From assembly GCA_946811695.1 (NCBI GenBank), contig OX328125.1, positions 50,812,185-50,876,184 on the forward strand: DNA of 64,000 bases. Direction: 5' to 3'. The notes under the pieces were generated by a model, which made no database searches, was not told the DNA's origin, and worked only from the letters and a program-made list of their open reading frames with translations. Within the stretch, counting starts at the first letter, position 1, and each line of letters starts with the position of its first letter. The translations under genes and the position numbers were made by a program. Below are positions 22,700-34,000 of this stretch, in pieces. The stretch is from Gonocerus acuteangulatus. Taxonomy: Eukaryota > Arthropoda > Insecta > Hemiptera > Coreidae.

Positions 22700-25600
22700 A
22701 TCACGCTTCCAGGTCACTGAAATCTTTTCAAGTTTATTAAGACTCGAGCAAAGAATAAAATTCTAGCAACGAAGTTACGGAACAAGGAATTATAAGACGA
22801 CCGCTGGCACCATCATATACAGGTTCAGGTCAGAAGATCTCAACTTATTAGAATAAACTCGGGCTTTGTTATGAACTCAATATTATGCAGAAAACTGTCT
22901 GCAAAATCAAGTCAGTGTGTCATCTCTCTTGACTCTAACCTATATTTCTAATATTTTTTGGTTAAAATAATTATTCATATTAACAAAATATGGTTTTAAT
23001 TCTTTGTAAAGAAATACAACGATGGGCAAAGGCATAAATGATATTGCAGTGCCTTCCTCGTCGTCAAACCGATCAAATAGGCACAATCCGAAGCAAAGTC
23101 GCACAGAAAGCATATCAACGCTCACTACTAATACACTCAAAGGCAACCCACAAAATGCAGCGGAAATTAATAATTCTATTTCAGAAAACAACGTTACCTG
23201 TACCAAGCCTAACTGTAGTAAAGTTTGTCAGTTGTGTGGTCTAGCATTTAAAAATGAAAGGGGACTTAAAACTCACACCGCTAAAAAACATTTTCATGAA
23301 GCCAATCGCATTACTCTAAGGAGTATCTTAAAAACCACAAATGGAGATAATGCGAAAGAGAAGCAAACAGAAAAAGTTCAAAATCCTAGTGTAAAATTAG
23401 AAATTTCGAAGTTTAGCGGCACTTTTAAGAATATCTTGTCTAACATCAAACACTTTGACTCGAACAACTTCGATGTAGAGATGAAGAATTTTCTCACATT
23501 CTTACGCGAGGTGAACCGCGAGCTCCCAGGTCCTAAACATCCCGCTATTAGACATTATAATAGGAGAAAGAAGAACGGGAACTGTAAATCAGGAAAAGGA
23601 TCAGGCGAAGTTTCCAATGCGCATAGGGCTAATAAAGCTGCAAGAGAAAAACGAAATGAGCAATATAATTATGAGCTTGCTCAGTATAACTACTACAACC
23701 AGCGAAAGAAAGTAGTTCATGCAATAATGCAGGCTGGTGCTCCTAAAAAGTGTGATATAAATATAAAGGAAATAGAAAAACACTTTAAATTAGTTTTTGA
23801 GGAGCCAAACGGCAAACATCGATTTTGTTATGAAGTCTCTAAGAATAACCCCGACCTGACCACAATCGACATCAAGCAAATCCATCGTGCTATAAAGTCA
23901 ACGTCAATTGACACTTCAGCCGGTCCTGATGGAGTCTTAATCAGAACACTAAAATCCATCGACGTATCTCACATACTGAAAACAATCATGGAAATCATGC
24001 TGAGGACGTCATACATCCCCGAGGCTCTAAGGGAGGGAAGAACCATCCTAATATATAAAGGAAAGGGTTCGACCAAGGACATGGGCTCTTGGAGGCCGAT
24101 CACTGTATATTCAATAGTGCGGCGGATCATAGAGAAGGTGTTGGACCATGAGATTAGGCAGCAAGTCAGTTTCCACTCGAGCCAAAGAGGCTTCATACGA
24201 GGATTGCCTGGATGCCACGTTAATATCCGCATCATGGAAGCTGTTTTGAAGGAAGCGAGAAGAAGAAAAGATGGCGGTGTCCTAGCCTTCCTCGATGTCA
24301 CGGGAGCTTTTGATAATATCGGCCACCAGCATATTGTACAGACGATGGAATCAAAAGGTATTTCAGGCGACTTGAAGAATATCATCAGCGGTTTATTATG
24401 TCATAATAAAATCAAGGTCTCTGCTGGAATAAACAAAACCGCCTTCATAGACGTGAAACGAGGAGTTCCACAGGGAGGACCTTTATCGCCAACTCTCTTC
24501 ATAATGGTTATTGACCATCTCTATAAAGAATTGAACGATCCTTCATTTTCGAATAGATACGGATTCAAATTGCACGATCAAGCTGATAATGTAACAATTA
24601 CCGGTTTTGCCGACGACCAAGCCATTACAGCTTGTAACAAGATATCAGCTGAAAGAATAATAAATTTAGTAGTCCAGAAATTTAAAGAAATAGGTCTAGA
24701 TATAAATGCTAGCAAAAGTTCGGCGATAATTATCGATAAAGGAGAACTTCAAAAGGAATGTCTAAACCTAGAAAATGGTAGTCAGATTGAATCAATTGAA
24801 CCAGAAGAGAACGTCAAATACCTCGGATGCAATCTCTCATCTGAAATAATATGCAATAATGACGCCCTGATTAGGTTTAATGAAAACCTGAACAAGTTAA
24901 CGATGTCGAACTTGTTACGGTCCGACCAAAAGCTGAATATAATAAACCAGTACGTGTTCCCATCGTTGATTTATCCCTTTCAGACTGTACCTTTGATGAA
25001 GCTTCAGCCAACATTACTTGAAGGATTGGACACAATCATCAGAAGAAGTGTTAAAGCAATGCTTGGGTTGCCTGCTAACACTTGCAGTGCTATGTTTTAC
25101 TCTCCGCGGCGATATAGAGGTCTTGGCTTGCTTCATTGCCAATGGGAAGCACCGCTCCAGCATTTGTCGGTCCTCCAAAAACTAGCAAACGTAGCAGACC
25201 AACATTTCGAGCCCATATTTGACTATCAATCCGAATACAAACAATGTTTCAATCGACTTGGACTAAACATAGAAGACTCTCATGGCCTGTGTGTAAAGGA
25301 AATAAGAAGTACACTGCGTGAGGGCTCTTTCGAGGAATGGTCCAATTCGAAATGGCAAGGCATTGGTGTCAAGCATTTTATGGATTACCCTAAGGCAAAT
25401 AAATACGTGTATAACAAGTGCTTACTGTCGGGGTCAGAGTGGGTAAATGCCTTGAAATTGAACACAAATTACGCACCCCTTCGAGGAGTTCCCGGCGTGA
25501 GTGGAGCGATGAGAGATGTTGGACCCCTTTGCCGCAAATGTGGTGAAGAGCCCGAAACACCAGCACATGTGCTGGGAAAATGTCCGCACAACATGCTTCT

Positions 25601-26360
25601 CATCACGCGTCGCCATCACAATGTGAAGCACAGACTAATAGAGCTCCTTCAGGAAAAGAACTACAGCTGTTTTGAAGAGGTGTACTGTATCGACGATGAA
25701 GGATCATCTAGGTTTGCCGATATTGTCGCATTCAAAACAAAAAGCGAACTCGCTTATATAATTGATCCTACTGTGAGGTTCGAAACGAACGATAGCGAGC
25801 AAGCTTTTGTAATTGATCTTGAAAAGAGGTCGATTTACGAAAAATGCGTAACGTTCTTTTCCGAAAAGTTCGAAGAACAATTCGGCAAAAGGAAATTCAC
25901 CGTTAAAGGGTTATGGTTCGGAGCTCGAGGAACCATACCTAATGAGACAAGCGCTTTTTTACAGGAACTCGGCCTAGATCTGAATAGCCTTCCCCTAATA
26001 GCCGAACCAATATTGGTAGATTCCCTTGGGATCATCAACCATCATATTTACGGTTAGGAACAATAAATATCGTAAGCAAATAGAACTATCAGTAAGGAGC
26101 AGAACCATGTGTACAAAGTCATCATTCTTACAATCCCAGATTCCCCAGAAGTAATCGACTCTTTGAAGTAAACCATCTAGTCTTAAAGATGAAACCTGGA
26201 TCCTAACGCTGAATATAAAACCAATTGAATCATAAAACATTTATCCCAAGACTGATGGTTCAGTTGTGTGGTTTAGCAACCCCACTCATTTGGGGCAGCC
26301 TCACTTTATTTTCTTGTTTAATAAAGTGTTCTTTCTTTCTTTACTTTAAAAGACAGTCAA
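22700..26360 (+). mobile_element. R2-clade non-LTR retrotransposon with intact ORF
   Basis: A single long ORF (23022-26057) lies between an unassigned 5' region and a 3'UTR ending near AATAAAGTGTTCTTTCTTTC at about 26340. Single-ORF LINEs with N-terminal zinc finger, central RT and C-terminal CCHC plus restriction-like endonuclease belong to the R2 group. No 28S rDNA sequence is next to it, so this is either a non-rDNA target or a dispersed copy. No target duplication was identified; outer borders are estimates. Confidence 0.75.
23022..26057 (+). CDS. R2-like ORF: zinc finger, reverse transcriptase, restriction-like endonuclease
   Basis: 1011 residues, no internal stop. Residues 69-90 form a C2H2 finger (C69, C72, H85, H90). 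An RT domain spans about 300-620: TSAGPDGVL, RPITVYSIVRRIIEKV, QRGFIRGLPGC, AFLDVTGAFDNIGH (catalytic Asp near 424), GVPQGGPLSPTLF, GFADDQA (catalytic pair near 528) and YLGC. CRKCGEEPETPAHVLGKC (about 836-853) is the CCHC knuckle. RFADIVAF...AYIIDPTVRFE (about 895-925) is the PD-(D/E)XK-type endonuclease. It would nick target DNA and copy its own RNA there. ATG 23022 gives the complete finger. R2 proteins are usually about 1000-1200 residues, so this looks full length and possibly functional. Confidence 0.9.
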   Translation: MGKGINDIAVPSSSSNRSNRHNPKQSRTESISTLTTNTLKGNPQNAAEINNSISENNVTCTKPNCSKVCQLCGLAFKNERGLKTHTAKKHFHEANRITLRSILKTTNGDNAKEKQTEKVQNPSVKLEISKFSGTFKNILSNIKHFDSNNFDVEMKNFLTFLREVNRELPGPKHPAIRHYNRRKKNGNCKSGKGSGEVSNAHRANKAAREKRNEQYNYELAQYNYYNQRKKVVHAIMQAGAPKKCDINIKEIEKHFKLVFEEPNGKHRFCYEVSKNNPDLTTIDIKQIHRAIKSTSIDTSAGPDGVLIRTLKSIDVSHILKTIMEIMLRTSYIPEALREGRTILIYKGKGSTKDMGSWRPITVYSIVRRIIEKVLDHEIRQQVSFHSSQRGFIRGLPGCHVNIRIMEAVLKEARRRKDGGVLAFLDVTGAFDNIGHQHIVQTMESKGISGDLKNIISGLLCHNKIKVSAGINKTAFIDVKRGVPQGGPLSPTLFIMVIDHLYKELNDPSFSNRYGFKLHDQADNVTITGFADDQAITACNKISAERIINLVVQKFKEIGLDINASKSSAIIIDKGELQKECLNLENGSQIESIEPEENVKYLGCNLSSEIICNNDALIRFNENLNKLTMSNLLRSDQKLNIINQYVFPSLIYPFQTVPLMKLQPTLLEGLDTIIRRSVKAMLGLPANTCSAMFYSPRRYRGLGLLHCQWEAPLQHLSVLQKLANVADQHFEPIFDYQSEYKQCFNRLGLNIEDSHGLCVKEIRSTLREGSFEEWSNSKWQGIGVKHFMDYPKANKYVYNKCLLSGSEWVNALKLNTNYAPLRGVPGVSGAMRDVGPLCRKCGEEPETPAHVLGKCPHNMLLITRRHHNVKHRLIELLQEKNYSCFEEVYCIDDEGSSRFADIVAFKTKSELAYIIDPTVRFETNDSEQAFVIDLEKRSIYEKCVTFFSEKFEEQFGKRKFTVKGLWFGARGTIPNETSAFLQELGLDLNSLPLIAEPILVDSLGIINHHIYG

Positions 26361-26529
26361 TAGAGTGTTTTGATTTTTTTATCAGTTCATATTTTACTAG
26401 AACTAGGGTAATCTAGCTCTCAAATACCGCTAAATATGATCAAACAGAATTATAGTGAAATTAATCAATATTATATGAGGTGGACAGACCGAAGAAAATG
26501 AAATAAATTTGATTTTGATTATTCAATAT

Positions 26530-27060
26530 ATTTTAATCATTTTCCAAAGGAGTGTAGCTATTGACGTTGCACTCATAAAAGCATTTATTCAAATTTTCAT
26601 CAATCCTACGTAGACGACACCAAAAATTACACCGTAATTTCTGTAGGATTATAACGAAACTCGGTGTACGTCGTAGGTATCTAATGAGAAAGATGTGTTG
26701 TAAAAATAAACTAAATCGGAAGAGGAGGTTTACTTTGTTCTATGATTTAATTAAATTAAGACACCAAACGTAGGTTGGCAAAATTACCACTAGGGGCGCT
26801 CTTTCTTCGTTATGATCTTATTTTTCTAATTTCTACCACTAGGACTGCTGAGCTGTGGCCTTGTATCCGCCGCCTGCGTTATTATTGTAGGATGATCTCT
26901 TTTTACATTTGGACGCTGTTATTATTCATCAAGATGACGAAAATGTGATTTGTTTATGTTTTCATTAAGTAGTGTAGTGAGTGTACCACGCATACAGAAA
27001 ATGCCGGAAAGAAATTAATTTAACAAAATAATAATTGAAACAGCTGCTCATTAAAAATGT
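26530..27060 (+). repeat. Hairpin-ended repeat family, plus orientation, main part
   Basis: 26640-26760 carries the 130-bp-type sequence (GTAGGTATCTAATGAGAAAG-like) and 26920-27010 matches the reverse complement of 5990-6200. Its distal end with the terminal hairpin appears at 27840-27945, separated from this part by SINE insertions at 27080-27480. Confidence 0.55.
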
Positions 27061-27079
27061 TTATTTTTTTAAATGTATT

Positions 27080-27480
27080 ATTATTATTTAAATTTTAACG
27101 TCCATTATAATTAACTGAGAATTTTAGGACGGGTTATCTATAGGTCACCACCCTTTTCTAGCCAGGATAGGGCTGATGACTTTTCTTTTTTTCCTAAGAA
27201 AAGCCACCACCCCTAGTTGGAATCGAACCCACGAACCTTGGCACGGAGTCGTAAGTGCTCACGCCTTAACACTCATGTCCACCGGGCCTCCATTTTTTAA
27301 TTTTAACCTCCATTTATTATTGACACAGAATTTTCGGATGGTTATCTACAAGTTACCACCCTTTTTTTAGCACGGATAAGGCTGATGACTTTTTTTTTCA
27401 AAAGGAAATCTACCGCCCTTAGTGGTAATTGAATCCGCGAACTTCTCGGCGAGCGAAGTCTCGGGCAGACGGGACGCGGA
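27080..27480 (-). mobile_element. Two tandem tRNA-derived SINE (family B) copies
   Basis: The pair 27080-27299 and 27300-27480 repeats the same order. On the plus strand this is a body with CAGAATTTT/GAGAATTTT, GGTTATCTA and ACCACCC..., then GGCTGATGACTTTT, then the tRNA-like part with GGAATCGAACCC. The second copy is more diverged (GGTAATTGAATCC) and its head is altered. Confidence 0.7.
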
Positions 27481-27800
27481 CTGTATCGTGGCGGGCAGCG
27501 ATCCCGCTTTATTTTATTTATTTATTTTTATTTATTTTTTTTTTTTATTAATAAAACATAACCTCAAAACAGATGATTTCAATGAATAATTCAGTTTCTT
27601 AACTAATTTTATCGCGCGATAAATCTTTCATTTTTTACAACTGTATCGCCCTGCAAGGCGATAAAGACTACCTCGCTGCGACAGATCGTCCTTTGTTTGA
27701 CGGGCCTCATATTATACCCTCGGTCAGATATCGCTGGCCGCCGTGATACAGATCGCGTTCTGTGTGCCCGAGCCTTTAGACACGGAGTGCTCACGTTATT
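27450..27800. promoter_or_regulatory. CpG-richer segment upstream of INTS12, possible promoter region
   Basis: Against the AT-rich surroundings this stretch has many CpGs and a perfect 16-bp palindrome, TTTATCGCGCGATAAA (27603-27619 area). It ends about 340 bp before the INTS12 ATG. No TATA box or initiator can be assigned, and a terminal hairpin repeat (27840-27945) lies between it and the gene. It may equally be part of an unrecognised repeat. Confidence 0.3.
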
Positions 27801-27839
27801 AATGTAAAAGAGGAAAACTATTCATGTTTTTGGTTCATC

Positions 27840-27945
27840 TATATAGGTTATTTTAATCAAATTAGACAGGAATGCAGTCTACACAACCCAAATTCTGAGG
27901 AATGTGCTTAGTAATGCAGTTCCTGCGTGACTGGCTTTTTACGCA
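27840..27945 (+). repeat. Terminal stem-loop end of the hairpin-ended family
   Basis: TCTGAGGAATGTGCTTAG, then ATGCAGTTCCTGCGTGAC, then T-rich DNA. The same word order ends the elements at 11041-13034, 42453-43527 and, inverted, 5905-6725 and 20990-21050. Confidence 0.6.
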
Positions 27946-28139
27946 TGACGTAGCCTACTCATATCTATACACACAACTAGTATGTTTGCTGTTTCTCTTT
28001 GCTAGATTGTTAATGTATCGATTCTGTTGTTGTCAACTTCTTGTCTGTGTTTGAAGGTTATTTTACTGTTATAAAAGTGTGTGGAATATTAAGTGGCTAG
28101 TGAATGGTTTTACAGTAATTTCGTTGTTGTCATTTTGCC

Positions 28140-30965
28140 ATGGCGTACACGGAAATTGAACCTTGGGCTTCTAAGACTCTCCTTCTATTAAGGTCCTCAG
28201 CGGACACGTCTATGGAAGAAATGAGAACAATGTTAATGGAAACAATTCATCAAAAGTACAATGGTCGCAAACAATATAAAATGATTCCTCCTTTGGCCGG
28301 ACCCACCAATGAAGGTTTTGAAAAAAGCAAGGTTATTTAATTTTTTAAACCAATATTTGTGCTATGGATGTTTTTTTGTATTATTATTAAAAATTGTCTA
28401 CGTTCAATTACTTTACTATAATCTGCAGCTATATTCATTTTTTTTTATTAAAACAAAATTGTTGCGCAGCATCACGTTAGTTAAGATTTTTTAATGTGCA
28501 AACTAAATTCTCTAAAATATTGGAATGGTGTAATAAGCTCTCATTTTTGGCTGCATTTCTTTATTTTTTATTTGTTTCTTTTAGTCTGTACTATTCCAAT
28601 TAAATACATTGTGTCTGTTGTTTCAAAAGGCATAAACCAAGCTCTCTTGTTTGTGTTAGATTGGTACATTAAACCATTTTTTTTTTTTCAAAACCCCAAT
28701 AAATGTACCATAAATTTATGCCTGAAATGAATGGAAAAATTTCAAAATTTTTAAAAGTCCACCCTTACACAATTCCTGATAGAAAATAATAGAAAATACC
28801 AAAATGAGTAAGTATGCCAAGTTTCATGTTGCTAGGGCTTAGGGTAGCAGTCACTCATAATTACCGAACATAGATGTACAAAACACTACTAAAAACAATT
28901 TATAATAATTGATATAGATTATGACTAAGACTGACAATAGACAAATACTATGACTTCTTAAAAACATAAGTTTAAAAAGAGGATGCTGGATTGAGTTAGA
29001 AAAAAAATTATCACCAGTAGGAACTAAAAAACATTTTTCTACTATTAGATTTTGATAGCATAATAAATAACTAGAAGAATGATATTTGAACTTTGTTTCA
29101 TTTCTTTTGCTTGTTAATAAATTAACGAACATTTCCAAAATTAATTAAATACATTTTCGATAGAATGATTAGCAGGCTGTGTGTAATAGCAAGCCAATTT
29201 AGTTGGGCAGCACTCTTTATTGAATAAAGCTTTCCCTACTTCACAATTATATAATATTAGAATATATTTTTAACTAAAGTTTCCCACACTTTTCAACTTA
29301 TATATTTCCTTAATTTTTATCAATGTTTATTTCCTTGTATTTTGTAAAGACATTACAAAAGATAAGGGACACTCTTGTATATAAGTAGCTCTACCAAAGG
29401 GTTGCTTTGATTGAGAAATTATTTTTAAAAAATCATCATGGGTTTGTTTTATTTTTTAACATCTACTAATCTATTTTTTTAAAACGATTTTTTTTTTTAT
29501 GTTATAGTCTAAAGAATCTAAATCAAGCTACTCTGATCAGAAATCCAAAAGCCATTCTGGTGGATTTTCACCTTCCATTAATCTTGCAAGTCCTGAGTCA
29601 TTTGCTTCTGATTCAGATGCTTCAAGTGCCAATAGTGACATGGTGATCCTGGAAGACGACGTAGCCTGTGCTATCTGCAAGTATGTATAGCAGCAAGAAC
29701 TCCCTGTTTTAACCTTATCCCTCCTGTTAGTCCTTAACCCATAACCCAGACGCCTCGATTGTGGAAACGGTAACGTTATAGTTTAAATTGTTTTCAGCCT
29801 TAGCTTTGGCAAAGTATTGATAAACATTGAACTCTATCTTCCTTGCCAGGCCTCTCAAAGCCTTTGCTGCTCGTAAACGAGACATAACCAGTTTTTATAG
29901 TGATTCAGGTTAAGTGTTTGATTATTAAAAGGCTTTACAAATGGCGGAACACAAGGGAAAAAGGAGGAAGAAATTCCCGCCCAGCCGTTCGCATATGCGT
30001 GGCAACTCCTGCGTTTATCTGAACTGGCTATAGTTATGCTGAATGAAGTTCATATATTTTATTCTATTTTATCAACTGTTGTTATTTTATATAAAAGAAA
30101 CGTTCTGATGTAATACATATACACAGATATAGTTGAGGGGGCTGAAAAAACATAATATATTTTATACTTTGTATGAAATACTTCCAGAGAGCCCTAACCG
30201 CAGATATCTTTCAAGCATGAACAGGGCTTCAAAGGTGTCATTCATTCCAATTTCTCCAGCATTATTTTTTATGTACATTTTACCATTATCTGAAAACATT
30301 TTCTATATTAAAATGGATTTATTTATATAAATATCCTTCAAAACTGTGAAAGAAGTTTTTTCCCCGAGAAAGCAAAATATTAACACTTTCACTGCAGGCG
30401 TCATTACGGAAGGACACTAGCGATCCTACCCGCTTACGAGTATGCTTTTGGAAGAACACTCCTCCATTACATTCCCTTAAGATTCAAAAGGCTTGTAAAT
30501 GTTTTGTTCTTTTTTTTTTTTTTTTTTTTTTTTGCTCATTTTAAAACATGAACGGTCAATAGAAGATGGCTACTAGAACGACTACTGTATAGAGAACTGA
30601 TAAACGAGAGAGTGGAGGGGGGATGAATCACCGGCACGTGCTGTGTTAGTAGATCGGAAATGAAGGAAATCACGCAAGGTAGAGTGCATAGAACACGGCT
30701 AGACTACTAGAATGACAAGGAAGAACTGAGATGAGTCAGAGAGAGACTGGTGGGGTCTGTAAACATTTTGTGGAAAAGCTGTTGTCTCTTCGTATAACTA
30801 AATAGTATTTACACCAGGGGAACAAATTAGCTTTCGTATAAGTGAATATTGGGTATAACTGAATATCGCATAAGTGAATAATTCATTACAGAGGATTAAA
30901 TGGAGTTTTGCCCAGGAACGAGAAATTCTTCGTATAACTGAATGTTTTGTATAAGTGAGACTCCA

Positions 30966-31027
<62 letters not shown>

Positions 31028-34000
31028 TATACATTCAAACAAAAAAACATTGCTACAAAAATTATTTAAATTTCTGACTAATGCAATGCCAGATAAGCCA
31101 CTGGAAACAGATCCAACCTTAGCCCAAAAGAGACGAGATATGATAAGGAAGCGGATGTTATACAGAAAACGCTATAGGAGACATGAGCCCATACTGACAT
31201 GAGCCACTTACTCCAGATGTCTGTACATTGATAGACAGTATCATGGCATACATAGATGCTGTTAGAAATGTCTGATATCTTTTAAACTTTGAAGTTTAAC
31301 TGTTTTAATTTATAATACTTATTATATCTCTTTTTCAGGGATCAGACTTCGGCTCCTTGGAATCAGTTTGTGGAATGCGCAGAATGCCACTCCTTGTATC
31401 ACCAACAGTGCCATGTTCCACCTATACCAGAGTCCGATGTGAGCGATCCCAGAACTGTTTGGTACTGTCGAAACTGTACTAAGACTGTTAGCAAACCAGT
31501 GAGTATCACATTCTATTATGCACATTTACTGCATATTTTCAATACCTATGCTCGCTTCACAAGCATCTTGGGGATTTCTTCTTTTTTTGGTCCATAGATT
31601 TATAAAATTACATGAAGTAAAGAAATAACAGTTCTTCTACTTATTAAAGACTTTAAAGGTACGACATATCAAAATAAGTTGACAGCATAAGATTCTAAAT
31701 GGAACCTGCTTAATCAAAAAGGAGTGCAAGATGAAATCTCACATTGTATATTATGTGATGCTAGAAAGCTCATATTTAAAATAAAAATTACTTTATATAT
31801 TGTTGTGATATCATCAAGCATAAAAATTGCTAAACAGAAAGAAACATAAATAATATGGCGAAAAGCTAAATTACAGAGGGGGGGGGAGAAATAAAAGGTT
31901 TTTTCAAAAATAAATAATATATTTCATATATATTCCAATGTAAATAAAACATTTGGAACAGTCATAAAAAAGCTCACTGTTATGTAGAAATATATGATGT
32001 GAGATTAAGAAATTTTACTCTGCATATAACATCTAGAAGGTCTTGGCAGTAGCATTGAAAAGGCCACAGCTTCTGGCGCCAGCTCTCATCCTGGAAGATC
32101 CCGCTTTGAAGTTAACATCGTGACATGTGTCTGAGGCTGGCTATCTTATATGAAACATTGTAAATGTTTTTATATCATTACGATATATTTATATTTCATT
32201 TATTTATATTCCCCTATAAATATACATACATACATATTTTGTTTTTCTTTTTTGTGCTGCGTTCACAAAAATTGTTTAATTTTATTGAATTTTGATAAAA
32301 ATTTCTTCATTCAGTAAGTAGGGGATATTATGGTTTTATATGTTTGTGATATTTAGCTCCAGCTTCTTCTGATGATCCACCAAAGAAAATGTTGGTCATC
32401 AAAAAAATCACTCTAGTTCTTCTCGCCGATCTTTTATAACTGGCAGGATCTGTTTGTTCAGGATAGCAGGCCAAGGTATGAAAGGATTTTTTTTTTGAGC
32501 TAGTGCCAGGTATATGAGACCTGCGAGAGAAAGAGATTATAATGACGTGCTCATATGCAACATGGATCATCCAAAGAAGCTGTGATGACAACTAGCTAGA
32601 AAAGCACAATACCATAACACCGCTTGCGATAAAAGCTAACCCACATAATACTAGCCCAGTGAAGCAGCATGAAACATATTAAATAAATGTTGTATGTTAT
32701 GCTTATGTAATTTTCAATCACATGTTTGTTTATACTACAGAAAACATCTTCCTTATCTTCAAGTTCTACTTCCTCTCAAAGCAGTAAAAATTCATCAAGC
32801 AAGCCCTCAACTGGCCGATCTAATACGTCTTCACCATCCTTTGGCAGTAAGCCATTCGGAGGTAAGTATTATTTAGTATTTACCAAGTAGAATATTGTTC
32901 TTGTTTTGCAATTTCTTGGGTTTCAGACCCCAAAGATCATGAAAATAACGGTGATTCAAATTTGTTTATATCGCTCTATAGTGGGCTCAAAAATAGAACA
33001 ATTTTTTGAAATTTGATAATTTATTTGAAATTTGAGACCAACCGAGTCCGTCCACCAGAACATGGTTTTTTGGGCGAAATTTGTGCAGAAATTAGCAACG
33101 CTTACATTTTTGCATTACCAGGCTTCCAGGTACAAGTTTTATAAGTAATTGAATGTGGGGGATTTTTTTTTTTTTTTTATACTTTTTGAAAAATGTAAAC
33201 TTCTTCTCCAATAATATCTCGAAAGAAAGCAAGAATTTACGCTTAAGTGGACACAATGCAATGAAAATTGATGTAGTCAACTCTAAGAGGAACTCACTCC
33301 TTCTTCCCGAATTCTGAGAAGCTTTAAAGGAAACCTCTATTAATAACAATATATAATACAAACATGTTTCCCTCTTACTTACATTGTTTTACTGACAAAA
33401 TACTAAACACAATTAAAAAAATCTATAACCATTACAAGATAGAGGAAAGCCGACATAAAAACTATTTAATGGAACAAAAAATAAGACTTTTGAAATAGTA
33501 AGAACTGTTGGGTATCCGGCGGGGATTTCAAGGTTGAAAATTTCAAGGAAACCGTTTTTGTAGGAAAATAGTTAGCTTTTGGATACCTTCCACTTACCAT
33601 GATTTCCCAACTGCTTTCGAGATATTAAAGAAAATCTCAAAGCTGCATATGCTTGTTAATATATTTTCTTTTTCTAATACTTCCTCAACCCTAAACACAA
33701 ACAGAACTTTACGTGTTAGTTTGGATGAATGTTAAACGTCTTGAAAAATGCTCAACACAATCTCTCTTTTTGGAGCAACCACAACAATAATTCTAGTTGT
33801 ATCAACTTTTCTCGAAAATGGTTATAGATATGGCCTTGAAAATGGTTACATTCGATTCATTATGTACCTGGACGCTGAAAGAAACTTCAAAAGTGTTGGT
33901 TTTTTTGCTATGAACAGGTTCTTTGTGTCTGTTTTCCTCAGTTTTTTATTGTGCCTTTTTTTAAATTCCGTATTTGTCATTAAAAAAAAGATAGTTAAAA

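Noticed and set aside
23969..24385. 138-codon minus ORF
   Set aside because: Antisense shadow of the R2-like reverse transcriptase frame.
32328..32591. 87-codon minus ORF in INTS12 intron 3
   Set aside because: No recognisable domain and no repeat partner; opposite strand to the host gene.
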